From Halorhabdus amylolytica (GTDB lineage: Archaea; Halobacteriota; Halobacteria; Halobacteriales; Haloarculaceae), in the NCBI RefSeq assembly GCF_004944975.1, contig NZ_SPQG01000006.1:107684-171683 (forward strand): 64,000 nt of DNA, in the 5' to 3' direction. Below the pieces are notes generated by a model, which saw only the letters and a list, made by a program, of their open reading frames with translations, did no database searches and was not told the DNA's origin. Both the position numbers and the translations under genes were made by a program. Positions 42,543 through 52,224 of the stretch are shown piece after piece. The stretch's first letter is position 1. Every line of letters starts with the position of its first letter.

Positions 42543-44332
42543 TTGTCGACGATGATGTCGTAGTTGGGATCGAAGACGCTGTTCGGCTCCACACCGCGGT
42601 AGCGGGTCAGCGGTTGCCACTCCCAGCCGTCGTATTCCTCGGCTGTCTCATCGAGAAATTCACTCCGCGATCGTGAGATGTCGGGCGTCGGCATCGCATC
42701 GTCCGAGAGCAGATAGAACTGCTCACCGCGCTCGCGCTCGCCGTCGTCATCGAAGTCCTCATAGACTGCGTATGGCAGGTGGCGGTCGAATCCCGCTGCT
42801 CTGAGGGTGTTCACGAGGGTCTTGTGATGCTGGCCGTAGAAATTCGAGGAATAAGTCCAGGTGACCGCAATACCACGATCAGTGAGATGCCGATTGAGGA
42901 GTCGATAGAACTCACTCGAGTACAGCCGCATGGAATCGTCGTTGCGTGCGCCTGGGACGTCGAGTATCACCAGATCGTAGCGCTCGTCGGTCTGTCGCAG
43001 GTACGTGAACGCGTCGCCAGTGGTGGTGTTCAGTCTCTCGTACCTGTAGGCTCCGTCGTTGAACTGCCGCAAGTACTTACGCTGGCGGGCCATCCGCATG
43101 AACTCCCCGTCGATGTCGACCTGGTCGACGCTGACGCCGTAGCGCCGCAGGTGTTTGACGGCCACGTAGTCGCCGCCGCCGACGAGCAACACATCAACCG
43201 ACGAGGGATTCTCGAAGGCACTCATGGGCACGTCAACCAGCCCGCTGTGGTAGGAATCGACCCAGCTATCACACAGTTGGATCGCCCGATCGAGGCGGAG
43301 ACAGATCTCTGCGTCCTCGTGGCCCGCAATCGTCCGCTGGTAGCGCGTCACGCGCTGGTAGGGCGTCCGGTCGAAGGACTCGACAGTGATGTCCGCGCGG
43401 CCGGGACGATAGTCGCTTTCGATTCGATCGCCGATGTACGCGCCAGTCACTGCACTGTCGACCGCGCCGGCGTTGGCGACCAGTCCCGCGTAGCCACCAG
43501 TCACCACCAATGCGACCAGCAGTATCGGCCGCCAGGCCCATCGATCATCGCCCGCCCCGGATCCGGATTGCTGGCCGCCGTCCGCACTGAACCCCCCGTG
43601 GTTCTCTCCGGTCGTCTCGGCGTGTGTTTCCCCGGCGTTTCCAACCCATGCCCGGCCCCACAGTGTCCAGCCAGCGAACGTCAGTGCTGCGAGTGCGTTT
43701 AGCAGGCCGAGTACGAGGACCGTCACGACCAGCCCGTAGGTCGGGAACAACAGGAGGGCATAGATCACGGTTCCCGCCAGACTCCCGAGGTAATCGACCC
43801 CCAGCACTTCCGAGAACGACTCCTGGTCGGCCTCGGATACGTCGAAGCCAACTCCCAGGAGTCGCCGGAGCACCGATCGGGGATAGAGTCGACCGAGCGC
43901 GGCAAAGACCGTCTGTTCGCGCTCCGCGAGGAGGGTATTCAACAGTGGAATCTCGAACCCTGAGAGCACTCCGACAACGAGGATCGGGATGTGGGCCGCC
44001 GCGAGTGTGAGCGTCGGCTTGGCCGCGAAGGTCACGTCCGGAAACGAGTTCAGGAGGATTATCACACCCGCACCGGCGGGTCCCGCAACCGCGAGATACA
44101 CTTCGGTCCTGAGGAAGTTCTCGACCGGATCGTCCAGATGCGTCGAGAGTAACGCCCCGACGCCCATCGAGAACAGATACAGCCCGATCGTGATCGAATA
44201 TCGAAGGACTGTCCCGCCGTAGAAGACTGTCAGCAGTTCCGAATAGACGAGCTCGTAGGCGATCGAACAGAACGCGACGACGAAGGTCAACCCCAGCGTG
44301 ACGCGTCTGTCGGTCACTGCTTTCTGTATCAT
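42539..44332 (-). CDS. Membrane-anchored spermidine synthase-like protein
   Basis: A 597-residue protein with an N-terminal membrane domain of about seven helices (from RVTLGLTFVVAFCSIAYEL onward) and a C-terminal aminopropyltransferase/methyltransferase fold. The AdoMet-type loop is LLVGGGDYVAVKHL, followed by VDIDGEFM. The nearby SYHSGLVDVPM and DVPGARNDDSMRLYSSEFY replace the usual spermidine synthase YHE and DSxDP motifs, so the substrate may not be putrescine. A ~60-residue variable stretch (GNAGETHAETTGENHGG) splits the domains. The start at 44332 (MIQKAV) is preferred over one seven codons upstream. Confidence 0.82.
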   Translation of the reverse strand: MIQKAVTDRRVTLGLTFVVAFCSIAYELVYSELLTVFYGGTVLRYSITIGLYLFSMGVGALLSTHLDDPVENFLRTEVYLAVAGPAGAGVIILLNSFPDVTFAAKPTLTLAAAHIPILVVGVLSGFEIPLLNTLLAEREQTVFAALGRLYPRSVLRRLLGVGFDVSEADQESFSEVLGVDYLGSLAGTVIYALLLFPTYGLVVTVLVLGLLNALAALTFAGWTLWGRAWVGNAGETHAETTGENHGGFSADGGQQSGSGAGDDRWAWRPILLVALVVTGGYAGLVANAGAVDSAVTGAYIGDRIESDYRPGRADITVESFDRTPYQRVTRYQRTIAGHEDAEICLRLDRAIQLCDSWVDSYHSGLVDVPMSAFENPSSVDVLLVGGGDYVAVKHLRRYGVSVDQVDIDGEFMRMARQRKYLRQFNDGAYRYERLNTTTGDAFTYLRQTDERYDLVILDVPGARNDDSMRLYSSEFYRLLNRHLTDRGIAVTWTYSSNFYGQHHKTLVNTLRAAGFDRHLPYAVYEDFDDDGERERGEQFYLLSDDAMPTPDISRSRSEFLDETAEEYDGWEWQPLTRYRGVEPNSVFDPNYDIIVDK

Positions 44333-44460
44333 TCCGTTATTCCCCCGTTTCACTCACTGTCTCTCACGGTATTCGGCTAGCCTTTCTCCGCCGTTCTCCC
44401 GCCCGTCAGGGTGATCCCGAACGCAGTCGGCCAGATCGACCGGGATCGAGAACTGGTGAG

Positions 44461-45174
44461 TTACACTTGCGGCGCGACGTACCACACTTTGTCGATCGTT
44501 GTATTGATCTCGTCATCTATCTCGAAGTCGACGCTCTGCCACCCGAAGTCGAGATCTTTGTCTTCGGCGACCAGTTCCGTTCCGACACGATACCAGCCTT
44601 CTGCTAGGCCTCCACCGGGTGAAATGTCAGTCAGATCTATCGCTTTCGTCGCATCCTCGGAGACGCTGCCCAAAGTTCGGTCAAAGCTCACGTCGCTCGG
44701 ACCTGGTCCGGGAGGATCTCGCTCGTAGGCAGCATCGCTCCCGATGTATGCGATACCCATCGTTGCGATCGATGCCGGATATTTCGTGAGTTCGTCGCTG
44801 TGATTCTCCCGCCAGTCATCGTCGTGGTGGCCATGCCAGACAGCCCACCCCCCGTGTCGGTGATGGCCTGGCGCGCTACCGTACCCACCACTGCCACGAC
44901 CGCCGCCCCCCTTGGCCCCGCGTGCGGTTCCAACCGGGAGGACCGGTCGGGACAGGAGCCCGAAAACCGCGGCGTTCTGTGTCGGGTCTTTGCGTGATTC
45001 GACTCGCGGATTCGACTCCACGTCTATTTTCAGCTGTGTTCCATCGAGAGAGATGTCCTCGAACAGCCATGCCTTCCTCGCCGGTGGCTCCGAATCAGAC
45101 CCGCCCAGACAGCCAGCCGACCCGGCAGCGAATGCGATCCCTACCCCACCACGGAGGAACGTACGTCTATCCAT
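44461..45174 (-). CDS. Tat lipoprotein with a His/Gly-rich segment
   Basis: A 237-residue exported lipoprotein. MDRRTFLRGGVGIAFAAGSAGC combines a Tat motif with a lipobox Cys at residue 22. Around residues 85-125 a Gly-rich loop leads into HHRHGGWAVWHGHHDDDW, an unusually dense His/Trp/Asp cluster that could bind metal or a lipid head group. The C-terminal part (GWYRVGTELVAEDKDLDFGWQSVDFEID) is beta-rich. It is the first gene of the aminopropyltransferase/DUF2617/channel group, 128 bp upstream of the synthase. In bacteria a lipoprotein (DUF4247) has a similar position, but homology is not established. Confidence 0.7.
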   Translation of the reverse strand: MDRRTFLRGGVGIAFAAGSAGCLGGSDSEPPARKAWLFEDISLDGTQLKIDVESNPRVESRKDPTQNAAVFGLLSRPVLPVGTARGAKGGGGRGSGGYGSAPGHHRHGGWAVWHGHHDDDWRENHSDELTKYPASIATMGIAYIGSDAAYERDPPGPGPSDVSFDRTLGSVSEDATKAIDLTDISPGGGLAEGWYRVGTELVAEDKDLDFGWQSVDFEIDDEINTTIDKVWYVAPQV

Positions 45175-45326
45175 ATCATCTCTAATTTCCGGACACCCTC
45201 AATAATCTTCATATTTCGAATCGTCGCCAGCCCTCTCGCCAGGGTGTCGGCTGACCGTTGTCTGCAAGGGGATACCTGCCTTTGAAGTCCCGGCGACTGA
45301 AAGGACTCACTACTTAGATTCCGACG

Positions 45327-46283
45327 ATGACAGACTGGAATGCACCGACAGATCGACAATCGGGGGATGTCCGTCTCTCCGGGGAGCGACAGACACCGGT
45401 GGGCCTCGGCGCGACCGAAGACGTCTTTGTCGCTCCGGGAAGCATCGACGGGACGCTTCACGTCGAGGACGCCGAATACGTCTTCACCGACGTCCCAGCC
45501 AATGGGACGGCGAGCGATCCGACCGTCCGCAAGGCGATCACTGGTGATCTCGAGGACGGATACGTCGAGGACGTTCCCGGAGACGTCGTCTTGCGTAACG
45601 TCGAAGATGTTTTCGTCGCCCACGAGGCGGCTAACGCCCTCGACGCATCGGGCGCTGAACAGGTGTTTCACGACGACGGCACGGCACCGACGGCTGTTCC
45701 CGACGGCTTCGACGTAACTCTCTCCGGGTGGCAACACGCTCGTGAGACGCGGGACCCACGGAACGGAATCCTGATTCGAGGGGCGAAAAACGACGTGCAC
45801 GTCACGGAAGCGAGCCGCGATCTGACGGTCTATATTATCGGCTGGGACAACGAGGTCCGGATCGAGGGCCATGACGGTGACGTGACTGTTTTCTTCGTTG
45901 GCCGGGACAACGAGGTACGCGTCGGCCCGTATCTTTCGGCCTCGACAGCGGCCGAAAGCGGCTACGACAATCGGGTCGCTGTCGACCCGATCCCGCCGGA
46001 GGCAGTCATTGAAACGTCGAAAGACGAGGCATTCGACCATGCGACGATCGGCCGTCACAAGCTCACCTGGCAGGAGCCGACTGACAAGGAGTGGTGTCCC
46101 AACTGCGGCAGCGAGGCCGATGCCGTCGTCAAACGTCGGCAGAAGGATGCCTTTTTCGTGTTCAGTGTAGCGATCCGAAGCTACGACGACGGCGGGGTCT
46201 CCTATGAGTGTGAGCACTGTAGTCCCCATGCCGTCGGCCCAGTGTCACTGTCGGAGGACGAACGCCGGAATGTGCTGCGGTGA
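45327..46283 (+). CDS. Beta-repeat protein with C-terminal zinc ribbon
   Basis: A 318-residue protein. The first 220 residues are Val/Asp-rich with repeated motifs (ATEDVFVAPGSIDGTLHVEDAEYVF in two pieces, NVEDVFVAHEAANAL, VYIIGWDNEVRIEG, VFFVGRDNEVRVG), suggesting a beta-helix or polymer-forming fold like bactofilins or DUF-type carbohydrate shields. The C-terminus carries CPNCGSEAD and CEHCS about 45 residues apart, a zinc ribbon. It is divergent from the lipoprotein gene over a shared 150-bp promoter region and may belong to the same system. I do not recognise the family. Confidence 0.65.
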   Translation: MTDWNAPTDRQSGDVRLSGERQTPVGLGATEDVFVAPGSIDGTLHVEDAEYVFTDVPANGTASDPTVRKAITGDLEDGYVEDVPGDVVLRNVEDVFVAHEAANALDASGAEQVFHDDGTAPTAVPDGFDVTLSGWQHARETRDPRNGILIRGAKNDVHVTEASRDLTVYIIGWDNEVRIEGHDGDVTVFFVGRDNEVRVGPYLSASTAAESGYDNRVAVDPIPPEAVIETSKDEAFDHATIGRHKLTWQEPTDKEWCPNCGSEADAVVKRRQKDAFFVFSVAIRSYDDGGVSYECEHCSPHAVGPVSLSEDERRNVLR

Positions 46284-46371
46284 GCAACTGGGAATGCGAT
46301 CGATCACTCCCGGGACATCAGCGAACCGGTGACCGGGTGGATTTTTGCCTTCGGGCCTCCGCGATGTGGGT

Positions 46372-48270
46372 GTGCTTCACAGCGCGATCGATCCCGGGAT
46401 GATCGTCGTTTTCACGATCATCCTGGTGGCGCTGGTGTTGTTCGCCACGGAGGCCGTCCCGGTCGACGTCACGGCGATCGGAATCATGATCACGCTGCTG
46501 GTCGTCGAGCCTGTCTCGACGATGCTCGTCGACTGGGGACTGCTCGCCGATCCGGTGTACGTCCTCCGGACACCCGGCAGCGAAGTGACGGCTGTCGAGC
46601 GCGGACTCAGCGGGTTCGCCAGCGTCGCGACGATCACCGTGCTGGCGATGTTTATTCTCAGCGCGGGTGTCCGGCGGACCGGAGCTATCCAGATCCTCGG
46701 GCGGAAAGTCGGCGCGTTCACCGGCGAGGACGAGACCCGACAGCTGGGTGCGACGATCGGGATCGTGAGTCCGATCTCCGGATTCATCAACAACACCGCC
46801 GCGGTCGCCATCCTCCTGCCGATGGTCACCGATCTCGCCGAGAAAGGCAAGACGTCGCCCTCGAAGCTCCTTCTCCCGCTATCGTATGCCTCGATGTTCG
46901 GCGGAACGCTCACGTTGATCGGGACCTCGACGAACATCCTGGCCAGCGATCTCTCGGCCCGACTCGGCCGCGATCTCGGTATCCCGGAACTACACGCCTT
47001 CTCGATGTTCGAGTTCACCCACCTCGGCGTGATCATGATGGTCGTCGGCTTGGTCTATCTGATGACGATCGGTCGACGACTCGTCCCCGCCCGGCTCAAG
47101 CCCGAGGAAGACCTCACCCACGAGTACGAGATGGCCGACTACTTGACCGAGGTCGTCGTCCGCGAGGACTCGCCGGTCGTCGGCCAGCGTGTCGGCGAGG
47201 CACTGGAAGGGACGGACTTCGACGTCGACATCGTCCAGTTGATCCGTGAGGACGCGATCTTTCTCGAACCGCTCGGGGGGAAGGTTATCCGGGCTGGGGA
47301 CGTCTTCGCGCTCCGGACCGATCGGGACACGCTGGTCGAACTCATGGACGCTGACGGGTTCGACCTGCTGGGCGACGTGGCCATCACGGACGCCGAACTC
47401 GAAGCTCCCGAAGAGGGCCACAACCTCGTCGAGATGGTCGTGGCGCCCGGGTCGTTTCTGGTGGGCGAGACGCTCGCGAGCAGTAACTTCCGGCAGCGCT
47501 ATGACGCGACGGTGCTGGCCTTGCGCCGCGGTGGGGCCGTCATCCGTGACCGGATGGATCGGACCCGACTCCGGGTCGGCGACACGCTGCTCGTCCAGGG
47601 GGCGACCGACAGCATCGATCGCCTCAACAACAACCGGAACTTTATCGTCGCACAGGAGGTCGATCGGCCCGACTACCGCGAGTCGAAGATTCCCGTTGCG
47701 GTCGGAATCGTCGCCGCCGTGGTCGGCGTGGCGGCGTTGACGCCGATCAACATCGCCGTGGCTGCACTCGCAGGCGCGCTCGGAATGGTTCTCACTGGCT
47801 GTCTCAAGCCCACCGAGATGTACGACGCCGTCGAATGGGACGTCATCTTCCTGCTCGCGGGGGTCATCCCGCTGGGGATCGCCCTGGAGGTGACCGGCGG
47901 CGCGGCGCTGCTTGCCGACGGGATCGTTGCTGTGGCTCCCTCGCTCCCGCCGATCGTCGTGCTGGGGCTGATATACGTCGTGACGGCGCTGTTGACGAAC
48001 GTCATCTCGAACAACGCGAGCGTGGTGTTGATGATCCCCGTCGCGGCCGAGGCCGCCGTGACCCTCGGGGCCAACCCCTTCTCGTTCGTGCTGTCGGTGA
48101 CCTTCGCCGCCTCGACGGCCTTTATGACGCCTATCGGTTACCAGACGAACCTCTTCGTCTACGGACCAGGCGGATACGAGTTCATGGATTACATGCGGGC
48201 TGGGGCCCCGTTGCAAGCTATCTTCGCCGTCGTTACGACGCTGGGGATCGCCGCATTCTGGGGCTTGTGA
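46372..48270 (+). CDS. SLC13/DASS-family permease with RCK_C domains
   Basis: A 632-residue transporter of the divalent anion:Na+ symporter group. Membrane segments flank a central soluble part containing two TrkA-C (RCK_C) domains (VVREDSPVVGQRVGEAL onward and VEMVVAPGSFLVGETL onward). The two NT motifs of the SLC13 fold are visible in SGFINNTAAVAILLPM and NVISNNASVVLMIP. Such proteins carry sulfate, dicarboxylates or related anions. The GTG start at 46372 is preferred by similarity of its N-terminus (VLHSAIDPGMIVVF) to homologues; an ATG at 46399 is an alternative. Confidence 0.88.
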   Translation: MLHSAIDPGMIVVFTIILVALVLFATEAVPVDVTAIGIMITLLVVEPVSTMLVDWGLLADPVYVLRTPGSEVTAVERGLSGFASVATITVLAMFILSAGVRRTGAIQILGRKVGAFTGEDETRQLGATIGIVSPISGFINNTAAVAILLPMVTDLAEKGKTSPSKLLLPLSYASMFGGTLTLIGTSTNILASDLSARLGRDLGIPELHAFSMFEFTHLGVIMMVVGLVYLMTIGRRLVPARLKPEEDLTHEYEMADYLTEVVVREDSPVVGQRVGEALEGTDFDVDIVQLIREDAIFLEPLGGKVIRAGDVFALRTDRDTLVELMDADGFDLLGDVAITDAELEAPEEGHNLVEMVVAPGSFLVGETLASSNFRQRYDATVLALRRGGAVIRDRMDRTRLRVGDTLLVQGATDSIDRLNNNRNFIVAQEVDRPDYRESKIPVAVGIVAAVVGVAALTPINIAVAALAGALGMVLTGCLKPTEMYDAVEWDVIFLLAGVIPLGIALEVTGGAALLADGIVAVAPSLPPIVVLGLIYVVTALLTNVISNNASVVLMIPVAAEAAVTLGANPFSFVLSVTFAASTAFMTPIGYQTNLFVYGPGGYEFMDYMRAGAPLQAIFAVVTTLGIAAFWGL

Positions 48271-48508
48271 GCGGTCGACGCGCTTTGATGGGCTGTAGAT
48301 CGACTATTCTTCGACGGCTACTTCAATGATCGCTATTTGTCTCCTCACTCTATTCATTACACGAGTTATTAAGAACTAATTTGTTATTTTTTATCGGGCT
48401 TCAGTACTTTGGTTTCCAGTATTTATATGTCATTTTTGATATTATAAGGGCGGCGTTTCTCAAATGAAACCAGTACGTTTTTCTAGTAGTGTGCTTATTG
48501 TTCGGGAA

Positions 48509-50215
48509 ATGAATACTCCGACGGCAGACGCCGGTTCGGCGAGTCGAATCGCGTATTATACGATGGAGATCGGCATCGAGAACGACCTCCATACCTACAG
48601 TGGCGGGCTCGGCGTGCTCGCGGGCGACACGATCCGTTCGTTCGCCGACGTGGGTGTCGACGGTGTCTGTGTCACCCCTCTCAACGAGGAGGGCTACTGC
48701 AAACAGACGCTGGAGGAGGACGGCTCGCAGGTCAGCGATCCGGATCCGTGGCCGGTCGAGGAACACTGCGATCCGATCGATGTCGAGGTGACAGTCGAGA
48801 TCTACGGCCGCGACGTGGCGGTGACGGCCTGGCGTTACGATGTCGTCTCCGAGCAGAGCGGCGAGACTGTCCCCGTGATCTTTCTCGATACGGACGTCGA
48901 GAGCAACGACGACGACGCTCGACAGTACACCAAGCGGCTGTACGCGCCGGGTTACGGCGAGGACTTCACACTCGCCCAGGAACTGGTTCTCGGGATCGGC
49001 GGGACGCGGATACTCGACGAACTCGGCTTCGACGTCGACACCTATCACATGAACGAGGGCCATGCCGCCTTCCTCACTGCGGAATTGCTCGCACGCAACG
49101 ACATGGACGCCGAGGCGGTCCGCGAGCAGTGCGTCTTCACGACGCACACGCCCGTCGAGGCCGGCCACGACGAGTTCGACTGGGGCCTGGTCGAGGAACT
49201 CCTCAGCGATCCCGTCTCGCCCGAGGCCCTGCGGCCGTTCAGCCACGAAGCGGGGCTGAACATGTCCCTGCTCGCGTTGAATCTCTCGTCGTACGCCAAC
49301 AGCGTCGCCAAGAAGCACCAGGAGGTTTCCCGGAACATGTTCCCGGAGTTCGAGATCGACGCGATCACCAACGGCGTCCACGTCCCCTACTGGATCGGCG
49401 ACGCCTTCGGTGACCTTTACGACGAGCACATCACGGGCTGGCGGGACAATCCCTACAAGTTCAAGCACGCGACGGTCCTCCCGGACGACGAACTATGGGA
49501 CGCCCACCAGACACAGAAGCGAGAGACCATCGAGTTCATCAACGAGCGCGAGGGGTCGGAGTTAGATCCCGACACGCTGACGATCGGTTTCGCCCGGCGG
49601 GCGGCCCCCTACAAGCGGGCGAACCTGATCTTCTACAACAACGATCGGCTCCGACACATCGCCGAGAACGTCGGGGACGTTCAGCTGGTCTTCGCGGGCA
49701 AGGCCTTCCCCGGTGACGAGAACGGCGAGCAGAAGATCCGCGATATCTTCCACAACGCCTGGCAGCTCAACGACGTCATCGAGACCCAGTACGTCGAGGA
49801 CTACGACATGGAGGTCGGCGCGAAACTGACCGCGGGCGTGGACGTCTGGCTCAACAACCCACGCCGGCCGCTGGAAGCCTGCGGAACTTCCGGCATGAAA
49901 GCCGCCTACAACGGCATTCCGCAGTTGGGGACGCTGGACGGCTGGTGGGTCGAGGGTCACATCGAGGGAGAGACGGGTTGGAAGATCGGTCCCGATCCCG
50001 AGGAGAGCACACCCGACCAGACCACCGACGAGGAAGAGACCCGTCAGGATGCGATGGCGCTGTACAACCAGCTCGAGAACGAGGTCATCCCCACGTACTA
50101 CGATGACCGTGACCACTGGATCGACGTGATGCGCCAAACGATTGCGTTCAACGGTCCCTACTATCACACGCGTCGGATGGTCCGTGAGTACCTGCTGGAT
50201 GCGTATACGAAGTAG
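48509..50215 (+). CDS. glgP: Alpha-glucan (maltodextrin) phosphorylase
   Basis: A 568-residue GT35 enzyme of the short archaeal/bacterial type that releases glucose-1-phosphate from alpha-1,4-glucans. YTMEIGIENDLHTYSGGLGVLAGD is the typical N-terminus, YHMNEGHAAF and ITNGVHVPYW are conserved substrate loops, and GTSGMKAAYNG carries the PLP lysine. The start at 48509 is preferred over one 45 bases upstream. An AT-rich promoter region lies at 48350-48470. Together with MalQ downstream it forms an intracellular glucan-degrading pair. Confidence 0.93.
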   Translation: MNTPTADAGSASRIAYYTMEIGIENDLHTYSGGLGVLAGDTIRSFADVGVDGVCVTPLNEEGYCKQTLEEDGSQVSDPDPWPVEEHCDPIDVEVTVEIYGRDVAVTAWRYDVVSEQSGETVPVIFLDTDVESNDDDARQYTKRLYAPGYGEDFTLAQELVLGIGGTRILDELGFDVDTYHMNEGHAAFLTAELLARNDMDAEAVREQCVFTTHTPVEAGHDEFDWGLVEELLSDPVSPEALRPFSHEAGLNMSLLALNLSSYANSVAKKHQEVSRNMFPEFEIDAITNGVHVPYWIGDAFGDLYDEHITGWRDNPYKFKHATVLPDDELWDAHQTQKRETIEFINEREGSELDPDTLTIGFARRAAPYKRANLIFYNNDRLRHIAENVGDVQLVFAGKAFPGDENGEQKIRDIFHNAWQLNDVIETQYVEDYDMEVGAKLTAGVDVWLNNPRRPLEACGTSGMKAAYNGIPQLGTLDGWWVEGHIEGETGWKIGPDPEESTPDQTTDEEETRQDAMALYNQLENEVIPTYYDDRDHWIDVMRQTIAFNGPYYHTRRMVREYLLDAYTK

Positions 50216-50656
50216 GAGAAGACTGTTTGAGGTGGGGCTTCACTCACGTTCTCGTCGGTGTCCGCACCCCAGGTAGACGTCTCCTTGGGACACCCTCTTC
50301 GACGAGCACGGGCCTCCAGAACCCGCCTTTCTCGCCGTCCCTCGTATGCTTCGAGGCGGGTGAGACTTGCTTGACGGTTTCGAACGCGTCATCGTGGCGA
50401 TCGACCACCTCCGCGTGCCACTCGTGGAGCTGTTCCCCTCCTGTTCTAGAAGAGGATATAGTTCAACCTTATTGAGTAATACTTCTGTTGTAAATCTATC
50501 GATAGCGATAGAAGAACCACCGTGGTTGGTGGCGATTCACCCGTCCGATATGGCCGAGCCCCTCGAACCGAACGGGTTGATCCATGCGAGGGGGTTCATC
50601 TCGGCGTGTCGGTGGCATGTCCCACATTGAAGTTCGTCCCCCTCGATACTACGGAT
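50216..50656. other. Intergenic region of 441 bp between glgP and malQ
   Basis: The first 230 bp have high GC with no convincing frame. From about 50440 an AT-rich stretch (AGAAGAGGATATAG, then TTATTGAGTAATACTTC) should contain the malQ promoter. No repeat or stable hairpin was recognised. Confidence 0.4.
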
Positions 50657-52144
50657 ATGTCCTTCGAGAGACAAAGCGGCGTCTTCCTACACGTATCGTC
50701 GCTCCCCGGTCCGGACGGGATCGGGACGCTGGGTCAGCCGGCCCGCGAGTTCGTCGATTTCCTCGCGGGTGCCGAGCAGTCGCTCTGGCAGACCTGCCCG
50801 ATCGGTCCGACGGATCCGGGACAGGGAAACTCACCCTATTCGGCGTTCTCCGCACGCGCCGGCAACCCCCTGTTCGTCGAACTCGACGAACTCGTCAAGG
50901 CGGGTTGGCTTTCCGAACTGGAGCGTCCGGACTTCGACGATCGCGAGGTCGAATTCGAACGTGTTCGAGCGTTCAAACGCGAGGCACTACGTGAGGCGTT
51001 CGCGGGCTTCGAGGACGCTGGCGAGGAGGACGAGCGAGCGGCTTTCGAGTCCTACAGGGCGGACAACGCCGACTGGCTCGACGACTACGCGCTGTTCCGG
51101 GCGCTTGAGGACTCCCTCGACGTCGACACCTGGATGGACTGGCCCGACGACGTGAAGTTTCGCGATCCGGACGCGTTGGATCGCTATCGGGAGGAACTTG
51201 CCGACGACGTCCGTTTTCGACAGTTTTGCCAGTGGATCTTCGACCGGCAGTGGGCCGACCTGCGGACGTACGCCCACGAACACGGGATCGGTCTCGTCGG
51301 GGACATGCCGATCTACGTCGGCACTAACAGCGTCGACGTCTGGTCCAACCCCGAGATCTTCAAACTCGACGAAGATCGCGAACCGACTTACGTCTCCGGG
51401 GTACCGCCGGACGATTTCTCGGACACGGGTCAACTCTGGGGCACGCCAGTCTACGACTGGGAGACACTGGCCGACCGGGATTACGACTGGTGGGTACAAC
51501 GCTTTTCGGGCCTGCTTGATCGCTTCGACGTCTTCCGGATCGACCACTTCAAGGGCTTCGAGAGTTACTACCAGGTTCCCGCCGAAGAGGACACCGCGAT
51601 GAACGGCGAGTGGGTCTCGGGGCCGGGCCGGGACTTCTTCGAGGCTGTCCGAGACCAGCTCGGGGACCTCCCGATCGTCGTCGAGGACCTGGGTGTCATC
51701 ACCGACGCGACGCGGGAGCTCCGGGACGCCTTCGGGTTCCCCGGCATGCGCGTCGCCGGGATGGCCGACTGGTGTGACGACGACCACACCCATCATCCCG
51801 CGAGTTACGACGAGTCCTCCGTCGCCTATACTAGCACCCACGACACGAGCACGACGCCGGGGTGGATCGCGGACCTTTCGGAGCGACAGCGTGAATGCCT
51901 CGCGTTCGCCGTCGATCACGCTGACGAGGCGATCCACTGGGATGTCATCGAGACTGTCTGGGAGACGCCTGCGGTTATCACGTTCGCCCAGTTCCAGGAC
52001 TTCCACGGTCTCGGCGACGAGCACCGTTTCAACCTGCCGGGGACCGCCGAAGGCAACTGGCGCTGGCGGATGCTCGCGTCGGAACTTGATCCCGCGGTCG
52101 CCGACCGACTCGCGGACGTGACTCGACGGGCTGATCGAGCCTGA
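50657..52144 (+). CDS. malQ: 4-alpha-glucanotransferase, GH77
   Basis: A 495-residue amylomaltase that moves alpha-1,4-glucan chains between acceptors. The N-terminal SSLPGPDGIGTLG and GPTDPGQGNSPYSAFSARAGNP are signatures of GH77. The nucleophile Asp lies in VFRIDHFKGF, the acid/base Glu in VVEDLGVIT and the stabilising Asp in YTSTHDTSTTPGW. Length is standard. The ATG at 50657 (MSFERQSG) is chosen; an upstream frame is not protein-like. It follows glgP by 441 bp in the same direction and would convert short maltodextrins to chains long enough for GlgP. Confidence 0.94.
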   Translation: MSFERQSGVFLHVSSLPGPDGIGTLGQPAREFVDFLAGAEQSLWQTCPIGPTDPGQGNSPYSAFSARAGNPLFVELDELVKAGWLSELERPDFDDREVEFERVRAFKREALREAFAGFEDAGEEDERAAFESYRADNADWLDDYALFRALEDSLDVDTWMDWPDDVKFRDPDALDRYREELADDVRFRQFCQWIFDRQWADLRTYAHEHGIGLVGDMPIYVGTNSVDVWSNPEIFKLDEDREPTYVSGVPPDDFSDTGQLWGTPVYDWETLADRDYDWWVQRFSGLLDRFDVFRIDHFKGFESYYQVPAEEDTAMNGEWVSGPGRDFFEAVRDQLGDLPIVVEDLGVITDATRELRDAFGFPGMRVAGMADWCDDDHTHHPASYDESSVAYTSTHDTSTTPGWIADLSERQRECLAFAVDHADEAIHWDVIETVWETPAVITFAQFQDFHGLGDEHRFNLPGTAEGNWRWRMLASELDPAVADRLADVTRRADRA

Positions 52145-52224
52145 TACGGATTATTGTCGTGATGTATCGGTATCCGTCGACCGGCGAGTCGGCGTCATCC
52201 GGAAATAATCTACAATAATCCGTA
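52145..52224. repeat. 80-bp element with 13-bp terminal inverted repeats
   Basis: TACGGATTATTGT (52145-52157) and ACAATAATCCGTA (52212-52224) are perfect inverted repeats at the two ends of an 80-bp unit that begins directly after the malQ TGA. The interior has further partial dyad symmetry (GTCGACCGGCGAGTCGGCG). It could be a MITE-like element or a long-range terminator. Confidence 0.55.

Noticed and set aside
50227..50475. 82-codon frame between glgP and malQ
   Set aside because: No family match, and it runs into the AT-rich promoter region of malQ.
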